42,820 nt of DNA from contig REDV01000050.1 of NCBI GenBank assembly GCA_007695365.1, positions 1 to 42,820 of the forward strand, read 5' to 3'. This DNA is from Cryomorphaceae bacterium (GTDB lineage Bacteria; Bacteroidota; Bacteroidia; Flavobacteriales_D; SKUL01). Below the pieces are notes generated by a model. That model did not search any database, was not told the DNA's origin, and saw only the letters and a list, made by a program, of their open reading frames with translations. Position numbers and translations under genes: made by a program. Of the stretch, positions 8,082-16,763 are shown piece by piece. Each line of letters starts with the position of its first letter. The first letter of the stretch is position 1.

Positions 8082-9244
8082 AAAAAGTATTACTCGCCTT
8101 ACTGTCAGTGTTGATGGTGCCCGTTCTTGTGGCTCAAGACGCCCCTGAGGAGGATCCCAACAACATGGTTCCCAACTGGAATTTTGCCAACTATACCGGC
8201 AAGCCCAAGAAGCCGGGGCAGTTTGATCTTGTTACCGACTGGAGTGCCGGCACCGAAGTCATCCCCGATTTTTTTCTGCGGGATGTAAAGGGTGATCAGA
8301 TTGCTGTGCCCCGCAATATTCACGGCGAACAGGAGCCGGCGAGCGGTGACTCCTACGCGGGAATTGTGGCATACAGCTACCGCGGCAAAGAGCCCAGAAC
8401 GTATATCACGACCCGCATGAAAACGGATATGGCGAAAGATCAGATGTATTGTATTAAGTTTAGGGTGAGTCTTTCGGAACTGTCAAAATATGCTGTCAAC
8501 AATATGGGGATTCACTTCACCAAGCACGCCATGAATGTGAAAACGGACGGTAGCCTGCTTTTTGATGATTTTATTACCGCTGACGCCAATCAAGTTATTG
8601 ATCAGCAGGACGGCTGGCATCTCTTCTGCAAAATAGTTCGCGCCAAGGGCTTTGAGCGATACCTCACCATCGGAAACTTTGCTCCCGACGATAAAACCAC
8701 AGCCCAAAAGGTAAAACGACCTTCAGGCTACACCGAAATGCAGAAAAACCATGCCTACTACTATATCGATGATGTGTCAGTAAAGCACATCAACTACCCG
8801 GGAGAGTGTGATTGTAGTGAGGGCAAAATTCCTGAGTCTAAAATTATCTACAGCAAATCGGCTGCATCTGTCGAAGGTCAAACACTTAGCGAAAAAGTAG
8901 AAAGCAGCACTATTTACTTTTATCAGTTTAAGCCGGAGGTGACATCAACCTTTGAGCGGGACCTCGATAACCTTGTGAAAGTTCTGAACGAGAATAAGTT
9001 GGTGAAGTTGAAGATTCACGCCCATATCGATAACGAAGAGGCGGCCATGGCAGAAGAAAACCCACGGATCAAATCACTCTGCAACGACAGGGCACTCGAA
9101 GTGGTACGATACTTTCAAAAAGCCGGTATAGAGCGCAATCGCCTCATTACCGAATTACACGAAAACAACGACCCTGTTTCGGAAATGAACACACCGCTCT
9201 CGCTCGCCAAAAACCGGAGGGTTGAATTTACCATCACCAAATAA
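8078..9244 (+). CDS. OmpA family protein, degenerate peptidoglycan-binding domain
   Basis: 388 residues with a signal peptide ([20 protein letters not shown]). It shares the build of the proteins at 244 and 9222: an N-terminal jelly-roll-like domain beginning [13 protein letters not shown], with repeated features such as [28 protein letters not shown] and YYYIDDVSV, then an OmpA-like C-terminus from about residue 290. The OmpA part is poor: the usual GHTD motif is AHIDNEE, the LSxxRA block is [10 protein letters not shown], but the closing NRRVEFTI is kept. Peptidoglycan binding may be weakened. It starts within the hemE stop codon. Confidence 0.9.
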   Translation: MKKVLLALLSVLMVPVLVAQDAPEEDPNNMVPNWNFANYTGKPKKPGQFDLVTDWSAGTEVIPDFFLRDVKGDQIAVPRNIHGEQEPASGDSYAGIVAYSYRGKEPRTYITTRMKTDMAKDQMYCIKFRVSLSELSKYAVNNMGIHFTKHAMNVKTDGSLLFDDFITADANQVIDQQDGWHLFCKIVRAKGFERYLTIGNFAPDDKTTAQKVKRPSGYTEMQKNHAYYYIDDVSVKHINYPGECDCSEGKIPESKIIYSKSAASVEGQTLSEKVESSTIYFYQFKPEVTSTFERDLDNLVKVLNENKLVKLKIHAHIDNEEAAMAEENPRIKSLCNDRALEVVRYFQKAGIERNRLITELHENNDPVSEMNTPLSLAKNRRVEFTITK

Positions 9245-10445
9245 AACCATTACCGCAATAAAGCGTAGAAAGGGGCATTCTGAAAGGGTGCCCTTTTTTG
9301 CGACAATAGCTGCCTTTACCGGGCTTTTCCTCATTGCAGTGGTTTTTCCGTTGCACGGACAGAACTTTGTACCCAACCCACAGTTCGACGAATTCGTGTA
9401 TTGCCCCGTGGGCATCAATCAAAGCGAACTTGAAATTCTTCATCACTGGAAACAAACCACCCGGGGCACCCCTGACTATTACCATACATGCGGAAATGAA
9501 ATGGGTGTGCCGAACAACGTCTTTGGTTATCGGGAGCCCGCTGCCGGAGAGGGGTATATAGGAGTGGTGGCCTTTTCACCCTCGCGCCGAAACTACCGCG
9601 AGTACCTGCACGCACAACTTACCTCTCCGCTTCGCAAGGGGGAGTGGTATTGCGTGAGCATGAAAGTGGCGCTGGCACAGAATGCTACTTATGTCAGCGA
9701 CGGAATTGGTGCCGCCCTCACGCCATTGCCCTTTTCGCGTACGCGCAATATGGACATTCAGTACCCGGCCGAGTTAAATAATCCACCCGGCAACTTGCTG
9801 TACTACCAGAAAGAGTGGGTTACCATCAGCGCCCCTTATCTGGCCACAGGAGGTGAGCAATACATTACAATTGGTAATTTTCGTCCGGATGATGACCTCC
9901 TGGTTAAAAGCCGATTGGTGGATGTGAAAAAGGGAAAACTGGTTCATCATGCTTACTATTTCATTGATGATGTGCAGGTTGTGCCAGTATCGGGCCCGAC
10001 GGAATGCCACGACACAGTATATGAAATGGCAGCAGCCGTAGAAGCTGAAGCCGCTGCCGACCCACCTGAAGACAGGAACTACCGAACTGTTCGCCTTCAA
10101 AGCGTGTTGTTCGATTTTGACGAAGATATCATCACGGCCGAATCGCGCGAACAACTCAACGAAGTAGTTCGCGTGCTGAAACGCAATCCCTACTACGAGA
10201 TTGAAGTAGTTGGACACGCCGATATCATCGGAACCGAAGAGTACAACATCGGTCTTTCACGTCGTCGCTCAGAGCAGGTTATCGCATTTCTGCACGACAG
10301 AGGCATTGCAAAAAACCGTTTGAGGATTCGCTACTTTGGAAGTGCACAGCCGGTTACAACGAACGAAACAGAAGAGGGCCGTCAGCAAAACCGCCGTGTG
10401 GAATTTCTGATTCTCGAAAAACAGTACGAGGAATATAGCCGGTGA
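9222..10445 (+). CDS. OmpA family protein with N-terminal jelly-roll-like domain
   Basis: 407 residues from ATG 9222, which overlaps the previous gene by 23 bases. A GTG at 9288 would give a shorter leader (VPFFATIAAFTGLFLIAVVF) and is a real alternative, because the longer form has a 22-residue basic N-region. The mature part starts QNFVPNPQFDEF and matches the two sister proteins (GEGYIGVVAF, WYCVSMKVALA, YITIGNFRPDDD, YYFIDDVQV). The C-terminal OmpA domain is complete: VLFDFDEDIITAES, VVGHADIIGTEEYNIGLSRRRSEQV, YFGSAQPVTTNETEEGRQQNRRVEF, with GHAD in place of GHTD. It is expected to be wall-bound in the periplasm or outer membrane. Confidence 0.9.
   Translation: MNLPSPNKTITAIKRRKGHSERVPFFATIAAFTGLFLIAVVFPLHGQNFVPNPQFDEFVYCPVGINQSELEILHHWKQTTRGTPDYYHTCGNEMGVPNNVFGYREPAAGEGYIGVVAFSPSRRNYREYLHAQLTSPLRKGEWYCVSMKVALAQNATYVSDGIGAALTPLPFSRTRNMDIQYPAELNNPPGNLLYYQKEWVTISAPYLATGGEQYITIGNFRPDDDLLVKSRLVDVKKGKLVHHAYYFIDDVQVVPVSGPTECHDTVYEMAAAVEAEAAADPPEDRNYRTVRLQSVLFDFDEDIITAESREQLNEVVRVLKRNPYYEIEVVGHADIIGTEEYNIGLSRRRSEQVIAFLHDRGIAKNRLRIRYFGSAQPVTTNETEEGRQQNRRVEFLILEKQYEEYSR
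9267..9297 (+). terminator. Possible terminator or attenuator hairpin between two OmpA genes
   Basis: AAAGGGGCA and TGCCCTTTT can form a nine-pair stem (one G-T pair) with an 11-base loop, followed by two further T residues. It sits 25 bases after the stop at 9244 but inside the 5' part of the next gene if that gene starts at 9222, so it may be an intrinsic terminator or a hairpin controlling the downstream gene. Confidence 0.35.
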
Positions 10446-10513
10446 CTATTTTCTTCACACCGTCTTAACATTAGATGCGTATCACTTTCGCAATGATTTA
10501 ATAACATTGTATC

Positions 10514-11149
10514 GTGACGCAGCCTACTCTTTACCCGGACTTACAGCATTCCATTCAGCGCATTCAGGCCACAACCCTCGCAATTGAACGTGAAGAGAAA
10601 ACAACAGGTTTGGCTAAATTGATACACCACGCGCGCTCCTCAGGTGATGTGAGCTTGCTGTTTGTTTGCACCCATAACAGTAGACGAAGTCAGATGGCAC
10701 AAGCCTGGGCCCAGGCTTTGTCGTGGTACTTCGGGCTGAATATACCTTGTTATTCAGGCGGAATGGAAGTCACAACTTTTCACACGGCTGCGCGGGCCGC
10801 TCTGGTATATGCCGGTTTTCGGATTACAAAAGACCAAGGTAATTTCAACCTATGGCAACTTCGGTATTCCGGCAATGCGGAGCCTGTTCAGTTGTATTCA
10901 AAACTGGTAGATGATCCGCATAATCCGAAACAGCATTTTATTGCCGTGATGACCTGCTCCGACGCCGATGAAAACTGCCCTGTGGTACCGGGGTCGCTTC
11001 ACCGTTTCGCGCTCAATTACAATGATCCGCGTGTTGCTGACAATACTCCTCAGCAGGAAGAGGCCTACCGCAGATGTTCGGAGCAAATAGCGGGAGAAAT
11101 GTTTACTTTGTTCGGCAAAGTAAGTTCATATGGAGAGTCTGAAACCTGA
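10514..11149 (+). CDS. Low-molecular-weight phosphatase-type arsenate reductase-like protein
   Basis: 211 residues from a GTG start at 10514. The active-site P-loop VCTHNSRRSQMAQ gives C52-x5-R58, the signature of LMW tyrosine phosphatases and thioredoxin-type ArsC enzymes. Further features are YSGGMEVTTFHTAARAAL and MTCSDADENCPVVPG, with an Asp (SDAD) and Cys that fit the ArsC reaction, in which arsenate is reduced to arsenite. The N-terminal ~40 residues are an extra helical segment usual for the Bacteroidota form, which databases often name protein-tyrosine phosphatase. The ACR3 pump gene follows directly, which favours an arsenate reductase role. No ArsR repressor gene is present. Confidence 0.85.
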   Translation: MTQPTLYPDLQHSIQRIQATTLAIEREEKTTGLAKLIHHARSSGDVSLLFVCTHNSRRSQMAQAWAQALSWYFGLNIPCYSGGMEVTTFHTAARAALVYAGFRITKDQGNFNLWQLRYSGNAEPVQLYSKLVDDPHNPKQHFIAVMTCSDADENCPVVPGSLHRFALNYNDPRVADNTPQQEEAYRRCSEQIAGEMFTLFGKVSSYGESET

Positions 11150-12191
11150 AAAAAGAAAAATGGATTTTTTTGAGCGCTACCTCACGCTTTGGGTGGCGCT
11201 GTGCATTGTGGGGGGTACCTTGCTCGGCTACGTGTCGGGCGATGCCATGCATGTGCTGAGCGGAATGGAGCTATATCAGGTAAATATACCCATTGCCATC
11301 CTGATATGGTTGATGATTTACCCCATGATGCTCCAGGTGGACTTCAGTACATTGCGGGATGTTGGCCGACGACCCAAAGGTATTGTGCTTACCGTAATTG
11401 TGAACTGGCTTATCAAACCCTTCACAATGGCCTTTTTTGCCTGGCTTTTCTTCTCCAACCTATACAGCGCGTGGATTCATCCGGAAGAAGCGGGTCAGTA
11501 CATAGCCGGTGCGATTATCCTGGGGGCCGCACCCTGTACGGCAATGGTGTTTGTTTGGTCTTATCTCACCAATGGAAACCCCAACTATACCCTGATGCAG
11601 GTTTCGGTAAACGATCTGATTATTCTTGTGGCTTTTGTTCCCATTGTGGGGCTTTTGCTGGGTATTACAGACGTAACAGTTCCTTACGAAACATTGGTAA
11701 TCAGCGTAGTTGTGTATGTGGTGGTGCCGCTTGTAGCGGGTTATTTTACGAGCAGATTTCTCATTGGAAGGCATGGTGAAACATGGTTTAGAACGGTGTT
11801 TCTACCCCGTTTCAAGCCTGTGAGTATCGTAGCCCTGCTGCTCACCTTGCTCTTTATTTTCGCTTTTCAGGGGGTAAATATCCTCAGCAAGCCGCTTATT
11901 ATTTTGCTTATTGCGGTACCGCTCATCATTCAAACCTACTTCATCTTTTTTGTGGCGTGGTACGCGGGCCGGTTTATCAAGTTACCTCACCCGATATGCG
12001 CTCCGGCATCATTAATAGGTGCGAGTAATTTTTTTGAACTTGCGGTTGCCGTTGCCATTGCACTGTTTGGTCTGGATAGTCCTGCGGCTCTGGTTTGTGT
12101 GGTGGGCGTACTGGTTGAGGTTCCGGTGATGTTGTCACTGGTGGCTTTTGCCAATCGTTACCGCCCTTCCGAGCAAGAGCTCAATGTATGA
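11130..12191 (+). CDS. acr3: ACR3 family arsenite efflux pump
   Basis: 353 residues, ten predicted membrane helices of the bile-acid/Na+ symporter fold. It exports arsenite across the inner membrane. The ACR3 core motif GAAPCTAMVFVWSYL is present with the essential Cys (C136), as are the conserved PMMLQVDF and IGASNFFELAVAVAIALFG blocks with the second helix-breaking region. The ATG at 11130 overlaps the reductase gene by 20 bases; an in-frame ATG at 11160 (MDFFERYLTLW) lies just after the reductase stop and fits the family N-terminus better. The two genes make a minimal arsenic-resistance unit. The gene converges on the M1 peptidase with one base between the stops. Confidence 0.95.
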   Translation: MESLKPEKRKMDFFERYLTLWVALCIVGGTLLGYVSGDAMHVLSGMELYQVNIPIAILIWLMIYPMMLQVDFSTLRDVGRRPKGIVLTVIVNWLIKPFTMAFFAWLFFSNLYSAWIHPEEAGQYIAGAIILGAAPCTAMVFVWSYLTNGNPNYTLMQVSVNDLIILVAFVPIVGLLLGITDVTVPYETLVISVVVYVVVPLVAGYFTSRFLIGRHGETWFRTVFLPRFKPVSIVALLLTLLFIFAFQGVNILSKPLIILLIAVPLIIQTYFIFFVAWYAGRFIKLPHPICAPASLIGASNFFELAVAVAIALFGLDSPAALVCVVGVLVEVPVMLSLVAFANRYRPSEQELNV

Positions 12192-12192
12192 A

Positions 12193-14643
12193 TCAGCGTA
12201 GCACTACCTGTGATGAGTGCAGTACGTGATCCCCGTCGGTAACTTCCAATACGTAGGTGCCCCGTGCAATGTGCTGAGGAATCCACAGTGTAGTTTCTCC
12301 TCCCGTGATGTTGTTTTGAAATACCCGACGGCCGTTCATATCGGTGAGAACAGCGCTCAGGTTTCCGCTGTCATTCCATTCACCCATGTCAATCACCAGC
12401 CGGTCGTTGGTTGGGTTGGGAAACACCTTGATGGTGTTGCGCTCTTTGAAACCTGCGCTTACATTGGGGTTCGGTAAGCCAAAAGCGTATTCTCCGGTTG
12501 CAATGCTGTTGATGGTGATGCGGGCGTGCCCATTGGTTGCCGAGCCCAGCGTGTTCAGGGTCATGTCATCCCAGAGCGTCCATGGGTCGGTAGGTTGTGA
12601 GCGATAGAGCATCACAATATCATTCTCGTCGAAATCACTTCCGGGAAGTGCAAAGAGTTCCACATCAAGAAGACTGTTGGCTCCGTTGCGACCGTCAAAA
12701 TCCATGCGCATGTTCGTGACGAAGCCGGGGTCTGGGATTCCTCCCACGCGCCAGTATCGGTCAGGCGAAACGATGTAAGCGTTGTTCTCAACCGATCCGC
12801 CCGGACCTGCCCAGTTGTGCTCTACCCGCAGCGTACTGTTACCCGGAGCTTCCTGTACCAACAGATTTGCAAAGGCATCGTTCATCACAATCATACCAGT
12901 AGCGGAAATATCACCTTCCCAAGCAGTAACACCGTAATTCAGTTTCAGGTCGCGGTTCAGGGTGGCGTAAATTGGCGCAAATGGACAACCAACGCTGAGG
13001 GTAGTGGTTTCTCCGCTTACAACCACCATTTGTTCGTGAATATTCCAATTCTCGTCCATCAGGCTGAGTGTAATGGGTACCTCCTGGTAGAAATTGTTGG
13101 CGGCTCGCAGTCGTTGTTGTATGGTAACTTCTACCGTGTACAGTCCTCCACCTCCTGATACCTCCATCTCATCCACCGAGAACTGCGCCCACCCGGGTTG
13201 AAAAATCCAGTCGTCGAAGAAATTGGTGACGTTGATACCCGGAAGGCTGTTCAGGAAATCACGAAGGTCTTCGCTGCTTGCATTCTTAAACGCAAATTCG
13301 TCGAGGTAGCCGCGCATGGCATCGAAAAAGAGCGAGTCGCCCAAATATCCGCGCAGCGAATGAGCCATGGCTGCACCTTTGTAGTAAGCGTGTTCGCCAT
13401 AGGTATGCTCCGGTGGAATTTGGTTCATCGTAAGAAAACCGCCGTCATGAAAATGAGCGCTTTGAAGAATTCTTCGCAGATTTCCTCGAATTCGACTGAT
13501 GTACGATTCCTCACCTTCAATTATTTCGTATGCCAAAATGGAGAGGAACTCCGCCCAGCCTTCGTTGAGCCACATATCTGCCGGTGTTTTGCAGGTAACA
13601 AGGTTTCCGAACCACTCGTGAGCCAGCTCATGGGCCATTACTGATTGAGCAAGGTCGCCCCCTGTAAGTGATTGTGGAAAGGAGATATTGGTTGAATGCT
13701 CCATGGCTCCTACGGGAGTGTAGTTGTAACCAATGCGCGGCCAGCGGTAATGGCCAAAGCGCTCCTCAAAACCGTCGAACACGGTTTGCAGATTCTCAAA
13801 TGCATTCACCATGCTGTTTACATTGTTGGAACCGCCCACAAGGTGCACCGGAATGGTATCGCCGGTGATGGAAGGAAATGCAAAAGTTGCCTGCTCGTAT
13901 TCGGCCACGGCCACCGAGGCGAGGTAACTCGGAATGGGGTAGTCCATCACCCAGTGAAAGAGTAGGTTTCCGTCGTCGGTTGTTTCGGTTTGTTGAAGGT
14001 AGCCGTTGCAATACGCCGCCCGATTAGAGGGAGTGAGAATTTGAAATTCAAAAATGGATTTCTCCACAAAGTTGTCGAAGCACGGAAACCAAACCCGGCC
14101 GTAACTCGCCGGCCAATCGGTAAAAGCCACGCCGATGTTGTAGGCAATGTTGCTGTTAAAGTAAAATCCACCGAACCCGGAAGGATCCACCACGTTTCCA
14201 CCGCGATAGTAAACGATTACCATATCGGAACTACCGCTGTTTATGGGTTCCGGTAACTGGATGTTGAGCAATTCATCCACGTGCGTAAAATTGAGCTGCC
14301 CGCTGCTGTGCACCACCGAATCTACCTGCTGACCTTTGAGGTCCAACGGAAGGTTAGCAATACCATCTACCAGGGCCTCAAACTCAATGCTGCACTCCGA
14401 GCGAGACTGAAAACTTGAAAAATCAGTGAGGTCAATAAACAGGGTGTGCTTTAGCAGGTTGATGCTATCGCTGATACCCGCATTGGCGGCTGACCGCGCA
14501 TCGGGCTGGCCCATGCGCCACAGTGGAGCATACTGCTTGTGGTCTTTGCACGTGTGTGAATCCTGGGCCTTGACGAACATAGGTGTCAGTAGGGCAATGC
14601 TGATAATCAGGAAGTGAGTGGTGGTTGCTTTGTTGTTCTTCAT
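12193..14643 (-). CDS. Secreted M1 family aminopeptidase with T9SS sorting domain
   Basis: 816 residues. A Sec signal peptide (MKNNKATTTHFLIISIALLTPMFVKA) is followed by the M1 N-terminal beta domain, the substrate motif GAMEH (312-316, the His form common in Bacteroidota rather than GAMEN) and the zinc site HELAH (338-342) with the third ligand Glu 18 residues later (WLNEGWAEF). The C-terminal ~80 residues are a type A T9SS sorting domain (VFPNPTNDRLVID, MNGRRVFQ, ARGTYVLEV), so the enzyme should cross the outer membrane through the gliding/PorSS machinery and be surface-bound or released. It probably trims peptides from outside proteins for nutrition. Active-site residues are intact. The ATG at 14643 is well supported by the signal peptide. 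Confidence 0.95.
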   Translation of the reverse strand: MKNNKATTTHFLIISIALLTPMFVKAQDSHTCKDHKQYAPLWRMGQPDARSAANAGISDSINLLKHTLFIDLTDFSSFQSRSECSIEFEALVDGIANLPLDLKGQQVDSVVHSSGQLNFTHVDELLNIQLPEPINSGSSDMVIVYYRGGNVVDPSGFGGFYFNSNIAYNIGVAFTDWPASYGRVWFPCFDNFVEKSIFEFQILTPSNRAAYCNGYLQQTETTDDGNLLFHWVMDYPIPSYLASVAVAEYEQATFAFPSITGDTIPVHLVGGSNNVNSMVNAFENLQTVFDGFEERFGHYRWPRIGYNYTPVGAMEHSTNISFPQSLTGGDLAQSVMAHELAHEWFGNLVTCKTPADMWLNEGWAEFLSILAYEIIEGEESYISRIRGNLRRILQSAHFHDGGFLTMNQIPPEHTYGEHAYYKGAAMAHSLRGYLGDSLFFDAMRGYLDEFAFKNASSEDLRDFLNSLPGINVTNFFDDWIFQPGWAQFSVDEMEVSGGGGLYTVEVTIQQRLRAANNFYQEVPITLSLMDENWNIHEQMVVVSGETTTLSVGCPFAPIYATLNRDLKLNYGVTAWEGDISATGMIVMNDAFANLLVQEAPGNSTLRVEHNWAGPGGSVENNAYIVSPDRYWRVGGIPDPGFVTNMRMDFDGRNGANSLLDVELFALPGSDFDENDIVMLYRSQPTDPWTLWDDMTLNTLGSATNGHARITINSIATGEYAFGLPNPNVSAGFKERNTIKVFPNPTNDRLVIDMGEWNDSGNLSAVLTDMNGRRVFQNNITGGETTLWIPQHIARGTYVLEVTDGDHVLHSSQVVLR

Positions 14644-14837
14644 TGCTTATATGCGAGGCGATCAAGATACCAATAAAATTGGTTGGCAAAAAAATCGCTT
14701 GACATTCCAAGAGTTCATGCAACATTTTTCAATTTGGTCGTCTTATTATTGGAAACCCAACAAAAGATCATCCTTGTAAAGGCAAAAGCATCAACCCGGA
14801 TAACGGGTTCAAACCAAATCTTTGAAAACCTAAACGC

Positions 14838-16385
14838 ATGAAACCATCCCGAGAGCTCTTTGAGTTGGTTAAGTCACTAACCAAGTCAGAAAAGCGATTT
14901 TTCAAGCTGACTTCTTCCCTTCAAAGTGGCGACAAGAACTACCTCAAGATTTTTGACGCTATCGATAAGCAAACTGAATACGACGAAGAAAGTATCAAGG
15001 AGCAATACCACGGCGAAACCTTTGTAAAGCACTTCCCTTCGGAAAAGAACCACCTGTACAAGCTGATTCTTAAGAGTCTGCGTGCTTATCACTCTGATAA
15101 TACGGTGAGCTCAGTGCTCAAGCAGGAGATCAAGAACATTGAAATCCTTTACAAGAAAGCCCTTTTTAAGGAATGTAATAAATTTTTATCCCGGGCCAAA
15201 AAGACCGCCATTGCTCATGAGAAGTTTTATTATTGGTTTGAACTGCTCAACTGGGAAAAGCTCTTGTTGGAGGAGGCCTATGAGGCCGGAGAGTTTACCC
15301 GCGATATTGATGAGCTGATTCAGGAAGAGCAGGAAGTGATTGAAAAGCTGAGAAACCTGGCGGCTTACCACGTGCTTTACAGCAAGATTAATTTCGTGTT
15401 TCGAAGTGGAGGTTTTGTGCGAAGTGATGAGGACAGGGCAGTGGTGGAAGAGATTTCCAATCATCCGTTAATCAAAGGAAAAAACACGGCTCTCAGCCAC
15501 AGGGCGGCAACCATTTGCTACTACATACAGGGGTTTTGCGCCATGGCCAACCGCGATACCCAGCTCAGCTATGAAAAGTTCAGCCGTGTGCGCGAAATTC
15601 TTGATCAGAACCCATTGGTGAAGAAAGACGTAGCCCGGAGATATGTGCGCACCCTTAACCAGATCCTTCTCAATCTCATTGACTTGCGGAAAATGGACGA
15701 AGCGCGCAAGTTGATTCAAACCATGCGGTCGCTTCCGGCCAACGCGGCCTTTGCCAGTACCGATATTCAGGTGCTGATTTTCAGAGCAACTTATCAGGCC
15801 GAGTTGAAGTGGTACCATCAAAAAGGCGATTTTGAAGGAGCCTTGCCGCTCATTGACGAAATCCTGAAAGGTTTTGCTGATTTTGATGATAAGATCAGCA
15901 AGGAGCAGCAAATTGTATTTAACTACAGCATTGCGTACACCTATTTTGGCGCTGGAGAGTACTCCAAGGCATTGTACTGGAATAATAAGGTGCTCAATGA
16001 CAACGAGCCCAACCTGAGGCAGGATATCTACAGCTATGCCCGTCTGTTTAATCTGGCCATCCACTACGAGCTGGGCAATCAGGATTTGATGGAATACATC
16101 ATTAAATCAACTGCGCGATACCTCAACCGCCGCCAGCGCGATTACCAGATTGAAGTGCTCATTTTGGGATACATGAAAAAAATAGCGAGAAGCCATTTCG
16201 AAAAGGACATCAAGCCGCTTTTTGAGAAGTTTTATCTAAACCTGAAAGAAAACATCAACCTGAAAACCGACCGTGTGCTTTTGGAGTACTTCGATTACTT
16301 TGCGTGGGCAAAAAGCAAAATAGAGGGCTCGTCATTCGCCGAGTCTGTAAAAGAACGACATGAAAAGGGGCAATTGGTCGGGTGA
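14838..16385 (+). CDS. Uncharacterised helical-repeat protein
   Basis: 515 residues, soluble, almost wholly alpha-helical and rich in Lys, Glu and Leu. I recognise no catalytic motif. Patterns such as ALPLIDEILKGFADFDDKISKEQQIVFNYSIAYTYFGAGEYSKALYWNNKVL have the spacing of TPR-like helix pairs, so it may be a protein-interaction scaffold. The N-terminal SRELFELVKSLTKSEKRFFKL is typical of a protein seen widely in Bacteroidota but never assigned a role as far as I know. It has no signal peptide and should be cytoplasmic. The next small gene follows 51 bases later in the same direction. Confidence 0.85.
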   Translation: MKPSRELFELVKSLTKSEKRFFKLTSSLQSGDKNYLKIFDAIDKQTEYDEESIKEQYHGETFVKHFPSEKNHLYKLILKSLRAYHSDNTVSSVLKQEIKNIEILYKKALFKECNKFLSRAKKTAIAHEKFYYWFELLNWEKLLLEEAYEAGEFTRDIDELIQEEQEVIEKLRNLAAYHVLYSKINFVFRSGGFVRSDEDRAVVEEISNHPLIKGKNTALSHRAATICYYIQGFCAMANRDTQLSYEKFSRVREILDQNPLVKKDVARRYVRTLNQILLNLIDLRKMDEARKLIQTMRSLPANAAFASTDIQVLIFRATYQAELKWYHQKGDFEGALPLIDEILKGFADFDDKISKEQQIVFNYSIAYTYFGAGEYSKALYWNNKVLNDNEPNLRQDIYSYARLFNLAIHYELGNQDLMEYIIKSTARYLNRRQRDYQIEVLILGYMKKIARSHFEKDIKPLFEKFYLNLKENINLKTDRVLLEYFDYFAWAKSKIEGSSFAESVKERHEKGQLVG

Positions 16386-16436
16386 GATATGAAGTACTGT
16401 TAAAGCTGCTGGCTCGACTTTAAATATGGATGGGAA

Positions 16437-16763
16437 ATGGATTTGACAAAAATCAATGCCGGAGAAAATTTGTTCAAGGATGCTGATTTCGGCCTGGCCA
16501 TGCAGTGGCTGCAAACCCTTGTAGAGGATTTGACGGAAGAGGAAGGCTGGCACTTGCTGATGAAGATTTACAACGAGGGCTTTACAGAAGACCAAAAGGA
16601 CTCACTCAGAGAACGGAAAAGCAAAAACCCCCTGCTCGTTCCTGCAAACTTCATTACCATCATTAGTATGACCTTTACCGAAATCATTGCCCACAACCAA
16701 GGCACGCTCATGTCGTTTGGATATGAGCGAATAAAGGTAAGGTACTACATCGGAGCAGACTAG
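16437..16763 (+). CDS. Small uncharacterised protein
   Basis: 108 residues, no signal peptide or membrane segment. It has balanced protein-like composition (MDLTKINAGENLFKDADFGLAMQW, a helical DLTEEEGWHLLMKIYNEGF, and a C-terminal [13 protein letters not shown]). It fills the only gap between the helical-repeat gene and hppA, and its stop overlaps that of hppA by four bases in a convergent arrangement. I do not recognise a family. It may be cotranscribed with the gene at 14838. Confidence 0.6.
   Translation: MDLTKINAGENLFKDADFGLAMQWLQTLVEDLTEEEGWHLLMKIYNEGFTEDQKDSLRERKSKNPLLVPANFITIISMTFTEIIAHNQGTLMSFGYERIKVRYYIGAD

Noticed and set aside
11189-11779. 196-residue frame inside the ACR3 gene
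   Set aside because: Shifted frame of a gene with clear ACR3 motifs; Cys- and Gly-rich shadow sequence.
12311-12320. Loss of the GAMEN motif in the M1 peptidase as a sign of inactivity
   Set aside because: The GAMEH form is seen in many Bacteroidota M1 enzymes, and the zinc site HELAH plus Glu is complete. (The motif itself is coded near 13700.)
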